The translations under genes and the position numbers were made by a program. The notes beneath the pieces were generated by a model that saw nothing but the letters and a program-made list of their open reading frames with translations, did no database searches and had not been told where the DNA came from. From Halocatena marina (GTDB lineage: Archaea > Halobacteriota > Halobacteria > Halobacteriales > Haloarculaceae), in contig NZ_CP109785.1 in the NCBI RefSeq assembly GCF_025913575.1, positions 806,001 through 870,000 of the forward strand: a stretch of DNA of 64,000 bases, written 5' to 3'. Below are positions 46,561-55,106 of the stretch, in pieces. Every line of letters starts with the position of its first letter. The stretch's first letter is position 1.

Positions 46561-47322
46561 ATGACCGAACCAAAACATCCGGTCCGAACCGTCGACCGGA
46601 CCATCGACGTTCTAGAGATCATTCGGGAATTGGACGGGGCAGGCGTTTCTGAGATCGCAGAACGCGTCGACATCGGTAAAAGTGCTGTTCACAATCACTT
46701 GAATACGCTTGCAAACCGCGAGTACGTGCTCAAGGAGGGCGATGAGTATCACATTGGACTGTCGTTTTTGGGTCTTGGAGCGTACGCTCGAAACCGCACC
46801 GATATTTACGATGCGGCTCGCGTTGAGGTAGACGAGCTAGCTGATAAGACTGGCGAGCTGGTCAACCTTCTGGTCGACCGAAATGGAATGGGGATCTATC
46901 TCTATCAAGCGAAGGGCGAACAAGCCGTTGAGCTCGATACGTACGAAGGAAAGCACGTCCATCTCCACTGTACCGCGCTTGGAAAGGCAATTCTCGGATT
47001 CCGTCCACGAGAAGAGGTCACTGAAACCCTCGATGAGCATGGGATGCCAAGTATGACTGAGGATACAATCACCGACCGCGAGACGTTCTTCGATGAACTC
47101 GATGAGGTACGGAAACGAAAGTATGCCATCGACCGCGAAGAACGTCTCACCGGACTGCGTTGTATCGCGTCTCCGATTACTAATGATGAGGACCGTAGCA
47201 TCGCAGCAATCAGCGTGGCCTGCCCGGCTCACCGCGTCGATGACGAACGATTCTACGAGGAGCTTCCGGATACTGTATTAGGAACAGCGAATGTCGTCGA
47301 ACTCCAGTACAACTACTCGTGA
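46561..47322 (+). CDS. IclR family transcriptional regulator
   Basis: This 253-residue IclR protein has an N-terminal winged HTH (residues 9-68; IDVLEIIRELDGAGVSEIAERVDIGKSAVHNHL) and an effector domain with the usual GKAILGFRP and LTGLRCIASPI phrases. It is about the size of the one at 22317 and very like it in the HTH. It is convergent with the GH42 gene, across a short hairpin. It may regulate the sugar genes on either side. Confidence 0.92.
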   Translation: MTEPKHPVRTVDRTIDVLEIIRELDGAGVSEIAERVDIGKSAVHNHLNTLANREYVLKEGDEYHIGLSFLGLGAYARNRTDIYDAARVEVDELADKTGELVNLLVDRNGMGIYLYQAKGEQAVELDTYEGKHVHLHCTALGKAILGFRPREEVTETLDEHGMPSMTEDTITDRETFFDELDEVRKRKYAIDREERLTGLRCIASPITNDEDRSIAAISVACPAHRVDDERFYEELPDTVLGTANVVELQYNYS

Positions 47323-47399
47323 GACGAATTCCGTAATCAATTGAAATTTTGTTATCGATGGTGAAGCTTACTATCCGATACCAAATTTCAGAAATTGAA

Positions 47400-47422
47400 C
47401 ATCAAATGATTGAAATTTGATG
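47400..47422. terminator. Hairpin between convergent genes
   Basis: CATCAAAT-GATTGAA-ATTTGATG forms a perfect 8-base stem with a 7-base loop, between the stops of the IclR gene and the GH42 gene. A bidirectional terminator is likely. Confidence 0.45.
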
Positions 47423-47428
47423 CTCGAA

Positions 47429-49420
47429 CTAGCTATTATGTTCGACAGTGATTTCGGTACTAGATCCTTCGACAACCGCCAGATCGTACTCTGAAATCGT
47501 TGACCCACCGATTTGGAACGATGCTCCTGTGTCGATAGTTATCTTCTCACTGCTGTAGTTAAAGATCCACGTCAGGTCGCCACGTTCGGCAATGCGGACT
47601 CGTTCAGGGAGGCGATCGGTGTGTTCGACATCAGCCTGTTGTAACAGATCTGTCACGAGCGCGTCTGCAAGATCTTCACTCGGCCAGACGCCAACATAAA
47701 CGATCCGACCATCGCCGACCGTCCGCTCGGTAATTGCTGCACGACCGGTACCAGTTCCTGTTGTGTATTCGCCAACGATCGTCGCATCCTCGTCAGCGAG
47801 CCACTCTGCCCACGTCCGATAGTCGTACGTTTCGCCCCCGTACTGAACCATAGTCTCAAGTCCGTCGACACTTTCGTGTTGTTCGACAGTCGCACCGACG
47901 AGATCTGCGAACGGACCAGGTGGTGTCGTTGGATGAAGTTTGTTGGAGCGGTCCTTCTCTCCAGAACGCATCGTCAAGAGCAGCGATCCGCCACGCTCGA
48001 CGTACTCTGAGAGTGACGATGCGAGTTCAGTGTCGGAAAGATAGAGCGTTGGGGCGATGACAGCATCGTACGTCGAAAGATCGTCACTCGGTGGAACGAT
48101 GTCGACATCGACGCCGCGACCGCGCAGCGCGCTGTAGTAGGTCTGGATGTGCTCCCAGTAGTTGAACGACGGCGACATGGGCTGTTCATCGAGTGCCCAC
48201 AGACTGTCGTAATCGAGGAGAAGTGCGACCGGTGTGTCGACGTCGCCGCTTGTGAGGGCCTCGAACTCAGCGGCTGCGACTGATGCGTCGTGGTATCCGC
48301 GGTCGGCTGATCCATCCCGCTTTCGCAGACCAGAGTGATACTGTTCTTGTCCTTCGAGACATCGTCGCCATCGGAAGTACGAGACGACAGCAGCCCCGTG
48401 AGCGACAGCGTGATGTGCCCACAACCGCATCGCACCGTCTGCAGGCTGGGTCGTGATCGGTGGCCAGTTGATTTCACCCGGTTGCTGTTCCATCACCCAG
48501 AACTCGCCGGGCGCAGCACAGCGATAGAGATCGTGGTTGAAACCGAGCTGGTCGGGGTTGCCGACACGGAGCTCGTCTGTATCGGCTGTCCCGGGTGTGG
48601 TCTGTGGGAATCCCGTTGGATAGACGTCCCACGCCGCGAAATCGAGATCCGAGCCGACATCGAAGGGATTGAGCGGGGTAAACGAGACCATGAAGTTGTG
48701 CGTGACGAACCAATCATCGTTCACTGATCGGAGGAGAGCAGCCTGTAATCGATTGTACTCGACAACGCTGTCGCTCGAAAACCGGTGGTAATCGAGTCGC
48801 CGGCTCGGGTGATGGTCAGCGGCTGTGTGGCGCGGTGGATCAATCTCCTCGAAATCGGTGTGGTGCTGGCTCCAGAACGATGTGCCCCACGCCTCGTTCA
48901 ACGTCTCGATGTCTCCGTACTTATCGCGGAGCCACTCGCGGAATGCATCGGCACAGTCCTCACAGTAACACCGAAGAGTGCCGTGACACCCGAATTCGTT
49001 GTCGGTCTGCCAGCCAACAACGGCCGGATGCTCTGCGAATCGTTCTGCGAGCGCGCTAACGATGCGCTCGGTCTGCTCGTGATACGCCTCGGAGTTAAAG
49101 CAGTAGTGGCGGCGGCCGCCAAACGCACGAACCGTGCCATCCGGCTCCTCCTGAAGAATCTCTGGATGACGATCAACAAGCCACTTCGGAGGTGTAGCCG
49201 TTGGCGTACAGAGAACGGCTTTCATCCCCCGTTCAGCGAGACCATCAACGACGGTTTCGAGCCACTCGAAATCCAGCGCATCGGGTTCCGGTTCGAGACG
49301 TGACCACGAAAATTCGCCCATTCGGACGTACTCGATGCCAGCCTCGGTCATTTGTTCAAGATCCGTCTGCCACCGCTCGCGCGGCCAGTGTTCGGGAAAG
49401 TAACATACACCGACGTTCAT
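47429..49420 (-). CDS. Beta-galactosidase, glycoside hydrolase family 42
   Basis: This 663-residue GH42 enzyme cleaves terminal beta-galactosides. The A-domain acid/base is Glu142 (QTDNEFG) and the nucleophile Glu311 (WVMEQQPGEINW). The metal site Cys residues of thermophilic GH42 enzymes are conserved (C107, C151, C153, C156). The trimerisation domain (about 385-590) and a C-terminal beta domain follow. No signal peptide is present, so it is cytoplasmic and needs galactosides to be imported. The start at ATG 49420 (MNVGVCYFPEHW) is canonical. Confidence 0.93.
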   Translation of the reverse strand: MNVGVCYFPEHWPRERWQTDLEQMTEAGIEYVRMGEFSWSRLEPEPDALDFEWLETVVDGLAERGMKAVLCTPTATPPKWLVDRHPEILQEEPDGTVRAFGGRRHYCFNSEAYHEQTERIVSALAERFAEHPAVVGWQTDNEFGCHGTLRCYCEDCADAFREWLRDKYGDIETLNEAWGTSFWSQHHTDFEEIDPPRHTAADHHPSRRLDYHRFSSDSVVEYNRLQAALLRSVNDDWFVTHNFMVSFTPLNPFDVGSDLDFAAWDVYPTGFPQTTPGTADTDELRVGNPDQLGFNHDLYRCAAPGEFWVMEQQPGEINWPPITTQPADGAMRLWAHHAVAHGAAVVSYFRWRRCLEGQEQYHSGLRKRDGSADRGYHDASVAAAEFEALTSGDVDTPVALLLDYDSLWALDEQPMSPSFNYWEHIQTYYSALRGRGVDVDIVPPSDDLSTYDAVIAPTLYLSDTELASSLSEYVERGGSLLLTMRSGEKDRSNKLHPTTPPGPFADLVGATVEQHESVDGLETMVQYGGETYDYRTWAEWLADEDATIVGEYTTGTGTGRAAITERTVGDGRIVYVGVWPSEDLADALVTDLLQQADVEHTDRLPERVRIAERGDLTWIFNYSSEKITIDTGASFQIGGSTISEYDLAVVEGSSTEITVEHNS

Positions 49421-49596
49421 ACGTAGTAGCCGTTTCTCCAGTTCAAAATCTTTTCCTTGTGTAGATAACTGTCTCGCACACCGTGACGGGGATGTCGCCT
49501 GTTGCTATCACTACGTTCGGAGTGAATTTCTCTTTTCTACGATACTCATACGAATCAATCATTACAATCATACTAATGTAATGGAATTCGCTCAGA

Positions 49597-49613
49597 ATCC
49601 GGTAACACCGGAT
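49597..49613. promoter_or_regulatory. Palindrome ATCCGGT-AAC-ACCGGAT, candidate operator
   Basis: A perfect 7-3-7 dyad containing TCCGG-N5-CCGGA lies in the 324-base divergent gap (49421-49744) between the GH42 and cupin genes, which otherwise shows no gene. It matches exactly the motif at 22356-22370. Confidence 0.5.
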
Positions 49614-49744
49614 AATCAGTGTCTAAGGAAAGAGTCTACCCAACCACACCACAGATGAATGCTCGAATACTAGCTACTCTCTGTTTACTGCGGTAGATTG
49701 CCTCGACGCTAAATGTTTACTTGGTTGGCATTGACACACCACAT

Positions 49745-50086
49745 ATGGATCACGTGTCACTTTCGAATCACGAGCCATCGGAGGTTCTCGATGGTGTGTT
49801 TCTCGCTCAGTTGGCCGCAGGCGAACAGATGAGTGTCCAGCACTTTCGCATCGACCCCGGTGCGGTCGTCGACGACCACAGCCACGAGCACGAGCAAGGT
49901 GGGTATCTCTTCGAGGGGTCACTTGCGTTCACCGTCGATAGCGAGAGCTATCAAGTTGAAGCAGGCGACTCGTACGTGATTCCATCGAATGCGGTTCATG
50001 CCGTCGAAAATCGGGGAGACGAGCCCGCGATTGGCGTCGAACTGTTCAGTCCACCACGCCCTGATCCACCGTGGTCTAAAGAGTAG
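49745..50086 (+). CDS. Cupin domain protein
   Basis: This 113-residue protein is a single cupin barrel. Metal-binding motif 1 is DDHSHEHEQGGYLFEGSL near residues 42-60 and motif 2 PSNAVHAVENRGDEPA near 84-99. Such small cupins bind sugars or metals and are often near sugar catabolic genes. The ATG at 49745 (MDHVSLSNHEPSE) is chosen. It is divergent from GH42 and convergent with the FAH gene. Confidence 0.85.
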   Translation: MDHVSLSNHEPSEVLDGVFLAQLAAGEQMSVQHFRIDPGAVVDDHSHEHEQGGYLFEGSLAFTVDSESYQVEAGDSYVIPSNAVHAVENRGDEPAIGVELFSPPRPDPPWSKE

Positions 50087-50151
50087 ACTCGTCGATTCGA
50101 ACGTATTGTTCACCAGGTGTTCAGCAGTAACCGCAGCCGTACTTAGCTCGG

Positions 50152-50883
50152 TTACTCGCTACTGACGTGGTTGGTCAGTGTTCCAACGCCTTCGATTTCG
50201 ATCTCGACGGTGTCACCATCGGAGAGTGGGCCAACCCCTTCAGGTGTGCCGGTGGCAATAACGTCGCCTGGTTCGAGTGTCAAGTACGTCGTGATCTCCT
50301 CGATGAGTTCTGGAATTGAGAAGATGAAATCGTCCCTCGTGCCGTCTTGCTTGAGTTCACCATTGACCCGCGATCTAACGGCAGCATCAGCGGGTACGTC
50401 CTCGGGCGCAGCGAGCACGGGACCGATGGGAGCAGCGTTGTCGAAGGCTTTTCCTCGGATCCAGTTCTGCTCGACGCGTTGGTCGTCACGGTTCGAGATG
50501 TCGTTGACACACGTGATCCCGGCAACAACATCCATTGCGTCTTCTCGATCGACGTTTCGGCATTGCTGGTTGATGACGACGCCGAGCTCGGCTTCATAAT
50601 CAATTCGCTCTTTCCCGGGCAGCAGGGAAATCGTGTCACCGTCTGCAGCAAGCGCGTTCGGTCCCTTGAGGAAGAGCAGTGGACGATCTGGGATCTCAGA
50701 CCCCGACTCCTCGGCGTGAGCCGCGTAGTTCAGTCCAACACAGACGATCTTCGTCGGCTCGCACGGAGGAAGTATTGTCACGTCCTCGCTATCGTAGGTT
50801 TCTCCGCCAAAGCTGACTGTTCCATCGTTCCACTCACCAGTGCGAATAGACCCTGCAGGGTCACGGAATCTCACACGATTCAT
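50152..50883 (-). CDS. Fumarylacetoacetate hydrolase family protein
   Basis: This 243-residue protein has the FAH fold with metal ligands in YEAELGVVI (Glu97, Glu99) and Asp128 (CVNDISNRD), and the conserved GTPEGVGPL near residue 217. The family splits 2,4-diketo acids or 3-ketoacyl-type bonds. It lies 105 bases downstream of an SDR gene on the same strand. That pair matches the 2-keto-3-deoxy-acid dehydrogenase plus 2,4-diketo hydrolase step of the diketo-hydrolase branch (L-fuconate or L-rhamnonate), but the call is an inference. The ATG at 50883 (MNRVRF) is preferred to GTG at 50892. Confidence 0.85.
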   Translation of the reverse strand: MNRVRFRDPAGSIRTGEWNDGTVSFGGETYDSEDVTILPPCEPTKIVCVGLNYAAHAEESGSEIPDRPLLFLKGPNALAADGDTISLLPGKERIDYEAELGVVINQQCRNVDREDAMDVVAGITCVNDISNRDDQRVEQNWIRGKAFDNAAPIGPVLAAPEDVPADAAVRSRVNGELKQDGTRDDFIFSIPELIEEITTYLTLEPGDVIATGTPEGVGPLSDGDTVEIEIEGVGTLTNHVSSE

Positions 50884-50987
50884 ACACTCCACTGCTATCA
50901 GGCAGGGTAAAACGTTTCCGATGACCGCAAATACCGTTCTGTCTTACGCTTTTCTCGCTGGCTTTCGGTCGGTGTCCACGCTTTGGC

Positions 50988-51776
50988 TCACAGATTCGAA
51001 GCGCTGCTGCCACCATCGATGACAATGGACTGTCCGTTGATGTATCCAGATCGGGGAGAGCTGAGGAATGCGACCGTATTGCCAAGTTCCATCGGGTCGC
51101 CGATCCGTTCGAGGGGAACACCCTCACTCCACTCAGAGAGCCCTTCTTCGTAGCTATCGTACTCTCCGCGCTCGACACCCTGTTCGACGAGCGACTGAAT
51201 TCGAGGCGTTTCGTGAGAGCCCGGTAGAACGGCGTTCACGCGCACATCGGGAGCGAACTCGACGGAAAGCGTCTTCTCCAGCCCGATGACGCTCATCCGA
51301 ACCGCGTTCGACAGCACGAGCGCATCGATCGCCTCTTTCACGCTTCGTGAGGTGATCGTAACGATCGTTCCTCCGTTTTCGTCCAAGTGAGGCTTTGCTT
51401 CGCGGACGAGGCGAACGACGCTCATCACGAGTAGATCATACGCCTCGTACCAGTCTTCGTCGGTTGTATCGAGGAATGGACCGCTGGGCGGTCCACCAGC
51501 ACTCGTCACGAGATGATCGAGTCCGCCGAATTCATCGACGGTTCGAGTGACGAGCCGCTCAATGTCGCTCTTGTCGGTCAAATCAGCTTGTACTCCGACA
51601 ACGTCTCCTGTCGCAACCTCACGGACTTCATCAAGTGCCGCATCGAGTCTGTCTCCATCCCGGCCGTTGATCACAACGTTTGCGCCATCACGCGCGAGTG
51701 CCTTCGCCGATGCCTTCCCGAGTCCACTGCTTGAGGCCGTCACCAGCGCCGCGTTTCCGTCGATTTCGAGATCCAT
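50988..51776 (-). CDS. SDR family oxidoreductase, no Tyr-x-x-x-Lys
   Basis: This 262-residue short-chain dehydrogenase has the cofactor motif VTASSSGLGKA (12-22) and the NAG-like SAGGPPSG. The active-site region reads ITSRSVKEAIDALVLSNAVRMSVIG, in which the catalytic Tyr-x-x-x-Lys is absent (Ser-Asn-x-x-Arg takes its place). Some related sugar-acid dehydrogenases share this SN-x-x-R variant. It is the first gene of a unit with the FAH gene. The ATG at 51776 is preferred to the frame start at 51803. The substrate is unknown, a 2-keto-3-deoxy acid being plausible. Confidence 0.83.
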   Translation of the reverse strand: MDLEIDGNAALVTASSSGLGKASAKALARDGANVVINGRDGDRLDAALDEVREVATGDVVGVQADLTDKSDIERLVTRTVDEFGGLDHLVTSAGGPPSGPFLDTTDEDWYEAYDLLVMSVVRLVREAKPHLDENGGTIVTITSRSVKEAIDALVLSNAVRMSVIGLEKTLSVEFAPDVRVNAVLPGSHETPRIQSLVEQGVERGEYDSYEEGLSEWSEGVPLERIGDPMELGNTVAFLSSPRSGYINGQSIVIDGGSSASNL

Positions 51777-51878
51777 ACCGCTAATGTGTGATGGGACCGA
51801 CAAAAGACTTCACTCCGGGGCAATCGCAACGGGGTTTCGCCGATAGTCCGACTGATCAAAGCGTATACGCTCCATGCG

Positions 51879-52157
51879 CTACTGAGGACCCAATGCTTCG
51901 GTCAGTCCCTCCGTGTGCTTTGGGATTTCTTCTGACAGTGCTTCATCGATCGCTGCTTTCTCGTAGTCTGGGACACGTTTGCAGATGACGTTTCTGAGAC
52001 CGATTCGGCCGCCGATCGTGCGCGGGTCCGCACTGGTCTCGTACTGTGTGACCTCTTCACCTTTGTAGACAATGGTGTAGGCGCACGGCTTCGACGCTCC
52101 TTCGGTCATCGTAACCGCCAACGACTCATCGATATCGATGGCTACCACGGTCACCAC
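51879..52157 (-). CDS. Hypothetical protein (92 aa), coupled to MOSC gene
   Basis: The frame starts with GTG at 52157 (an overlap of seven bases with the MOSC stop), and reads VAIDIDESLAVTMTEGASKPCAYTIVYKGEEV and then TIGGRIGLRNVICKRVPDYEKAAIDEAL. It is small and acidic, with one Cys pair at distance. I do not recognise the family. The overlap implies that it is cotranslated with the MOSC gene. Confidence 0.55.
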   Translation of the reverse strand: MVTVVAIDIDESLAVTMTEGASKPCAYTIVYKGEEVTQYETSADPRTIGGRIGLRNVICKRVPDYEKAAIDEALSEEIPKHTEGLTEALGPQ

Positions 52158-52636
52158 CGAATCTCGTCCCCGACGGCAAACTGTCCGGACTCGACGATAC
52201 TCGCATTGAGTCCACCACGATGGACAAGCGTATCAGCGAGTCCTGGTTCTCCTACGAGTGATTGCATGTACCCACACGGTTCACACAGTTGAATCCCCTC
52301 ACAGCGGATGTCGCCAACGGCGAATGTACGACCTACAAGATGGTTGAGCGGCACATCTCGTGTCGTTACGTTCCGACGGTGTGCCCCCGCCGGGACTTCG
52401 ATGTCGGTCTCCCGCTCGACTGCTGTAAGTGCCTCAGATTCGATGAAGGTGATTTCGCTCGCTTCTTTACTCTCCCGAGTCGGGTCTTCATCGAGATAGT
52501 TCCAGAGGCCACAGTGCTCGAAGTATCGATCACCACGGATTCCTCGTCCGGCGACTGCCGCAACGGTCCGTTGTTCTTTCATTGGGTCACCGCTGTCGGG
52601 AGCGATGTGAATCCGTTCAATGTGACCTGTTCTCAT
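52151..52636 (-). CDS. MOSC domain protein
   Basis: This 161-residue protein is a MOSC (molybdenum cofactor sulfurase C-terminal) domain. The conserved active Cys lies in QLCEPCGYMQSL and the GRGIRGDRYF and LVHRGGLNASIV motifs are typical. It may move a sulfur or bind a molybdenum-cofactor-dependent partner such as N-hydroxylated-compound reductase. The ATG at 52636 (MRTGHIERIH) is chosen. It is coupled to the small downstream gene. Confidence 0.85.
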   Translation of the reverse strand: MRTGHIERIHIAPDSGDPMKEQRTVAAVAGRGIRGDRYFEHCGLWNYLDEDPTRESKEASEITFIESEALTAVERETDIEVPAGAHRRNVTTRDVPLNHLVGRTFAVGDIRCEGIQLCEPCGYMQSLVGEPGLADTLVHRGGLNASIVESGQFAVGDEIRW

Positions 52637-52857
52637 GAATCTATTTCGGGAAATTGTCTTGTATACCTTCCGAACCGGGAAAATGATGCATCTGCTTTGA
52701 CGACATCCCTCGAGCAATATGATTTCGTCATGCCAAGCCGTTGGTCGGGTCTCTGTCTATGTACTGTGTGACTGAAACAATATATGGCTGTTATACGTTA
52801 TATCGATTTATCCACAGTCGCTGCGAGCGTTTTGAGCCGTATATTTTCGGATGGTTA

Positions 52858-52874
52858 TGGGTTTAACGAACCCA
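52858..52874. promoter_or_regulatory. Palindrome TGGGTT-TAACG-AACCCA upstream of xacA
   Basis: A perfect 6-5-6 dyad lies about 50 bases before the XacA-like start, inside a longer partial dyad (GGTT and AACC outside it). It is a candidate site for the IclR-type regulator of pentose genes. Confidence 0.45.
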
Positions 52875-52921
52875 ACCGATGATTTCCGAATGCTTTTGTG
52901 ATCGGGTCGATAGCGCATAGT

Positions 52922-53995
52922 ATGACTCTTGGAACATGGCTTGACGGATATACAGAGCGCGATTGGCAAACGTCGTCGGACGGAACGGTTCGATACGCAC
53001 TCATTGGTCTCGGTTGGTGGACGACCGACGTAGCACTCCCAGCAATTGCGTCCTCGGAACTCGCCACGACGACGACCGTGGTGAGTAGTTCGAAAGAAAA
53101 GGTAGAACGAATCGCCAGCGAGAACGATATCGAGCACGCGCTCACCTATGAGGAGTACCACGATGGAATGGCAGCGGACGGATACGACGCTGTCTACGTC
53201 GGGACACCCAACGCCTACCACCTCGAATACGTCGAGACAGCTGCGACGCTCGGGAAGGCAGTCATCTGTGAGAAACCAATGGAGGCCACGATCGAGCGCG
53301 CCGAACGGATGGTTTCTGTTTGTACAGAACACGACGTTCCGCTAATGGTCGCGTATCGGATGCATACTGATCCTGCAGTGCGTCGCGCACGCGAACTAAT
53401 CGAGAACGGATTCCTCGGTGAGCCAGTTCAGGTGTACGGGAACAACACTCAACCACTGCTGGAAATGATTCCCGACCCCGACCAGTGGCGACTCAATCCT
53501 GATATCACGGGATACGGCACGTCTGTGATGGATCTCGGCATCTATCCGATCAACACGACCCGATTCCTCTTAGATCGCGATCCGGTTGCCATCGAAGCGA
53601 GAATGAGCTCTCACCACGAGGCGTTTTCGGATGTTCCAGACGAACGTTCTTCGTTCTTGCTCGTGCTCGAAGACGGCGTTCAGATGACATGCACCGCGAG
53701 TCAGAACGCCCACCAGGACACACAGCTCACAATTACGGGAACGGACGGACAGATCGAACTACGGCCAGCGTTCCACGGCACCTGCGAACTCCATCTCTCT
53801 GGCGACGGTCTCGATGCACAGATCTCTAACGAATTCGGCGCGACAGACGAAATGCGTGAGGAATTCGATTATTTCGCCGACCGAGTACTCACCGGTGAAT
53901 CGATCTACGCTGACGGACACCACGGACTCCTCGATATGCGCATCATCGAAGCGATTCACCGAGCGAGCGAGACCGACGCAACGATCGAACTGTAG
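52922..53995 (+). CDS. xacA: D-xylose 1-dehydrogenase, Gfo/Idh family
   Basis: This 357-residue protein matches the haloarchaeal NADP-dependent D-xylose dehydrogenase (XacA/Gfo6), which starts oxidative xylose breakdown. It begins MTLGTWLDGYTERDW, the N-terminal signature of that group, has the Rossmann motif ALIGLGWWTTD (26-36) and EKP at 117-119, and later the SVMDLGIYPINTTRFLL barrel-side block. In haloarchaea xylose passes through xylonate and 2-keto-3-deoxyxylonate to 2-oxoglutarate semialdehyde; the KdaD-type gene at 37531 is the matching last dehydratase. The ATG at 52922 is preferred to a frame start at 52898. Confidence 0.88.
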   Translation: MTLGTWLDGYTERDWQTSSDGTVRYALIGLGWWTTDVALPAIASSELATTTTVVSSSKEKVERIASENDIEHALTYEEYHDGMAADGYDAVYVGTPNAYHLEYVETAATLGKAVICEKPMEATIERAERMVSVCTEHDVPLMVAYRMHTDPAVRRARELIENGFLGEPVQVYGNNTQPLLEMIPDPDQWRLNPDITGYGTSVMDLGIYPINTTRFLLDRDPVAIEARMSSHHEAFSDVPDERSSFLLVLEDGVQMTCTASQNAHQDTQLTITGTDGQIELRPAFHGTCELHLSGDGLDAQISNEFGATDEMREEFDYFADRVLTGESIYADGHHGLLDMRIIEAIHRASETDATIEL

Positions 53996-54023
53996 GAATC
54001 AGTTTTTGGTGGCACCCGTTCAT

Positions 54024-55106
54024 TTATTTTGACAACATCAGGATGTCGTGCTGTGGGTGGGAAACGTCGTATCCCACGCTCTCAACGGTGGTCGTCGGCC
54101 ACTCGCCAGTTTGCGTGAGGATCTCGAACCCATCGCTCGTGACGAGCACTGTGTCTTCGCTTTTTGCGCCCTGTACGGTCGGATTCCACGCGTATCCCAT
54201 CGGGAGCGAAACACGCGCGTTCGAATCTGGTGTGGCGATCCACTCTCGGGTCGCGTAGCCACCAGCACCGCCTTGATGGTGGAGTTGCCATTCGTCGGGA
54301 TACCCAACGGCTGCGTATGCGTCTTGGATGGAATCGAACACGTCACCCGCGGTACCACCGCGGTTACCGACTGCCTGTGTTGCGGCCAGCGCGGTCGATT
54401 GGACCCGCGCAGCAGCGTGCTGTCGATCTGTGAGCCATGCGGGCGGATCGAAGGCAACCGTTCGGGTGATCGAGATACAGAGACCATTTCGAACCGTACA
54501 AAGCGTGACGATTCCGTATTCGCCCAACGGCGCATCGGTCGATGTGAAATGACGATGGCGTTGTACTCGGTCTGCCCCTCCGATGAGCGCAACAGGAACC
54601 TTAATTCCACGCTCGGCAAATGCTCCCTGCACCGCTGCTTTGGCTTCCCGCTCGGTCGTTTCCGATGTGAGAGTGCGACAGATCGATTCGACCACTTCGG
54701 CGGTTTCGTGACCGAGTGCCCGATACTGCTCGATATCGTCGTCAGTGAGTGGGTGTCTGCAGTTGGATATGTCGATGGATTCGAGGCCGGGAACATCGAA
54801 GTCGGCAGCTGCGGGGGTTGAAGAACGCTCTGCAACAGCGCTTGCGAGCGAGGAGCCATACCAATCGAACGAGCTGACAGACATCTCCGATGGGACTTCT
54901 TTACGAATACGGTCGGCTTCGTTGTTCGCGGTAACGACCTCGACGCTCGTACCGTCGTAGCCTGCCGCAGCGACACCGACTGCCGCGGAGTCGACGACGG
55001 TATTGTCACCTCCGGTCAACCACGCGAACGAGTTCGGTTGCGCGAGCCAAATTGCTTCTACGGACTGCTCTGTGAGTAATTCATCAAGCGTTTCGAGACG
55101 TTGCAT
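54024..55106 (-). CDS. M24 family metallopeptidase-like protein (prolidase/creatinase fold)
   Basis: This 360-residue protein has an N-terminal creatinase-like domain (residues 1-125) and a pita-bread fold C-terminal domain. Typical family features are FDSIQDAYAAVGYPDEWQLHHQGGAGGY, RVSLPMGYAWNPTVQGAKSEDTVLV, but not all five canonical metal ligands (D, D, H, E, E) are easy to see, so activity as an Xaa-Pro peptidase is uncertain. It is convergent with xacA. The start at ATG 55106 (MQRLETLDELL) is sound. Confidence 0.75.
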   Translation of the reverse strand: MQRLETLDELLTEQSVEAIWLAQPNSFAWLTGGDNTVVDSAAVGVAAAGYDGTSVEVVTANNEADRIRKEVPSEMSVSSFDWYGSSLASAVAERSSTPAAADFDVPGLESIDISNCRHPLTDDDIEQYRALGHETAEVVESICRTLTSETTEREAKAAVQGAFAERGIKVPVALIGGADRVQRHRHFTSTDAPLGEYGIVTLCTVRNGLCISITRTVAFDPPAWLTDRQHAAARVQSTALAATQAVGNRGGTAGDVFDSIQDAYAAVGYPDEWQLHHQGGAGGYATREWIATPDSNARVSLPMGYAWNPTVQGAKSEDTVLVTSDGFEILTQTGEWPTTTVESVGYDVSHPQHDILMLSK

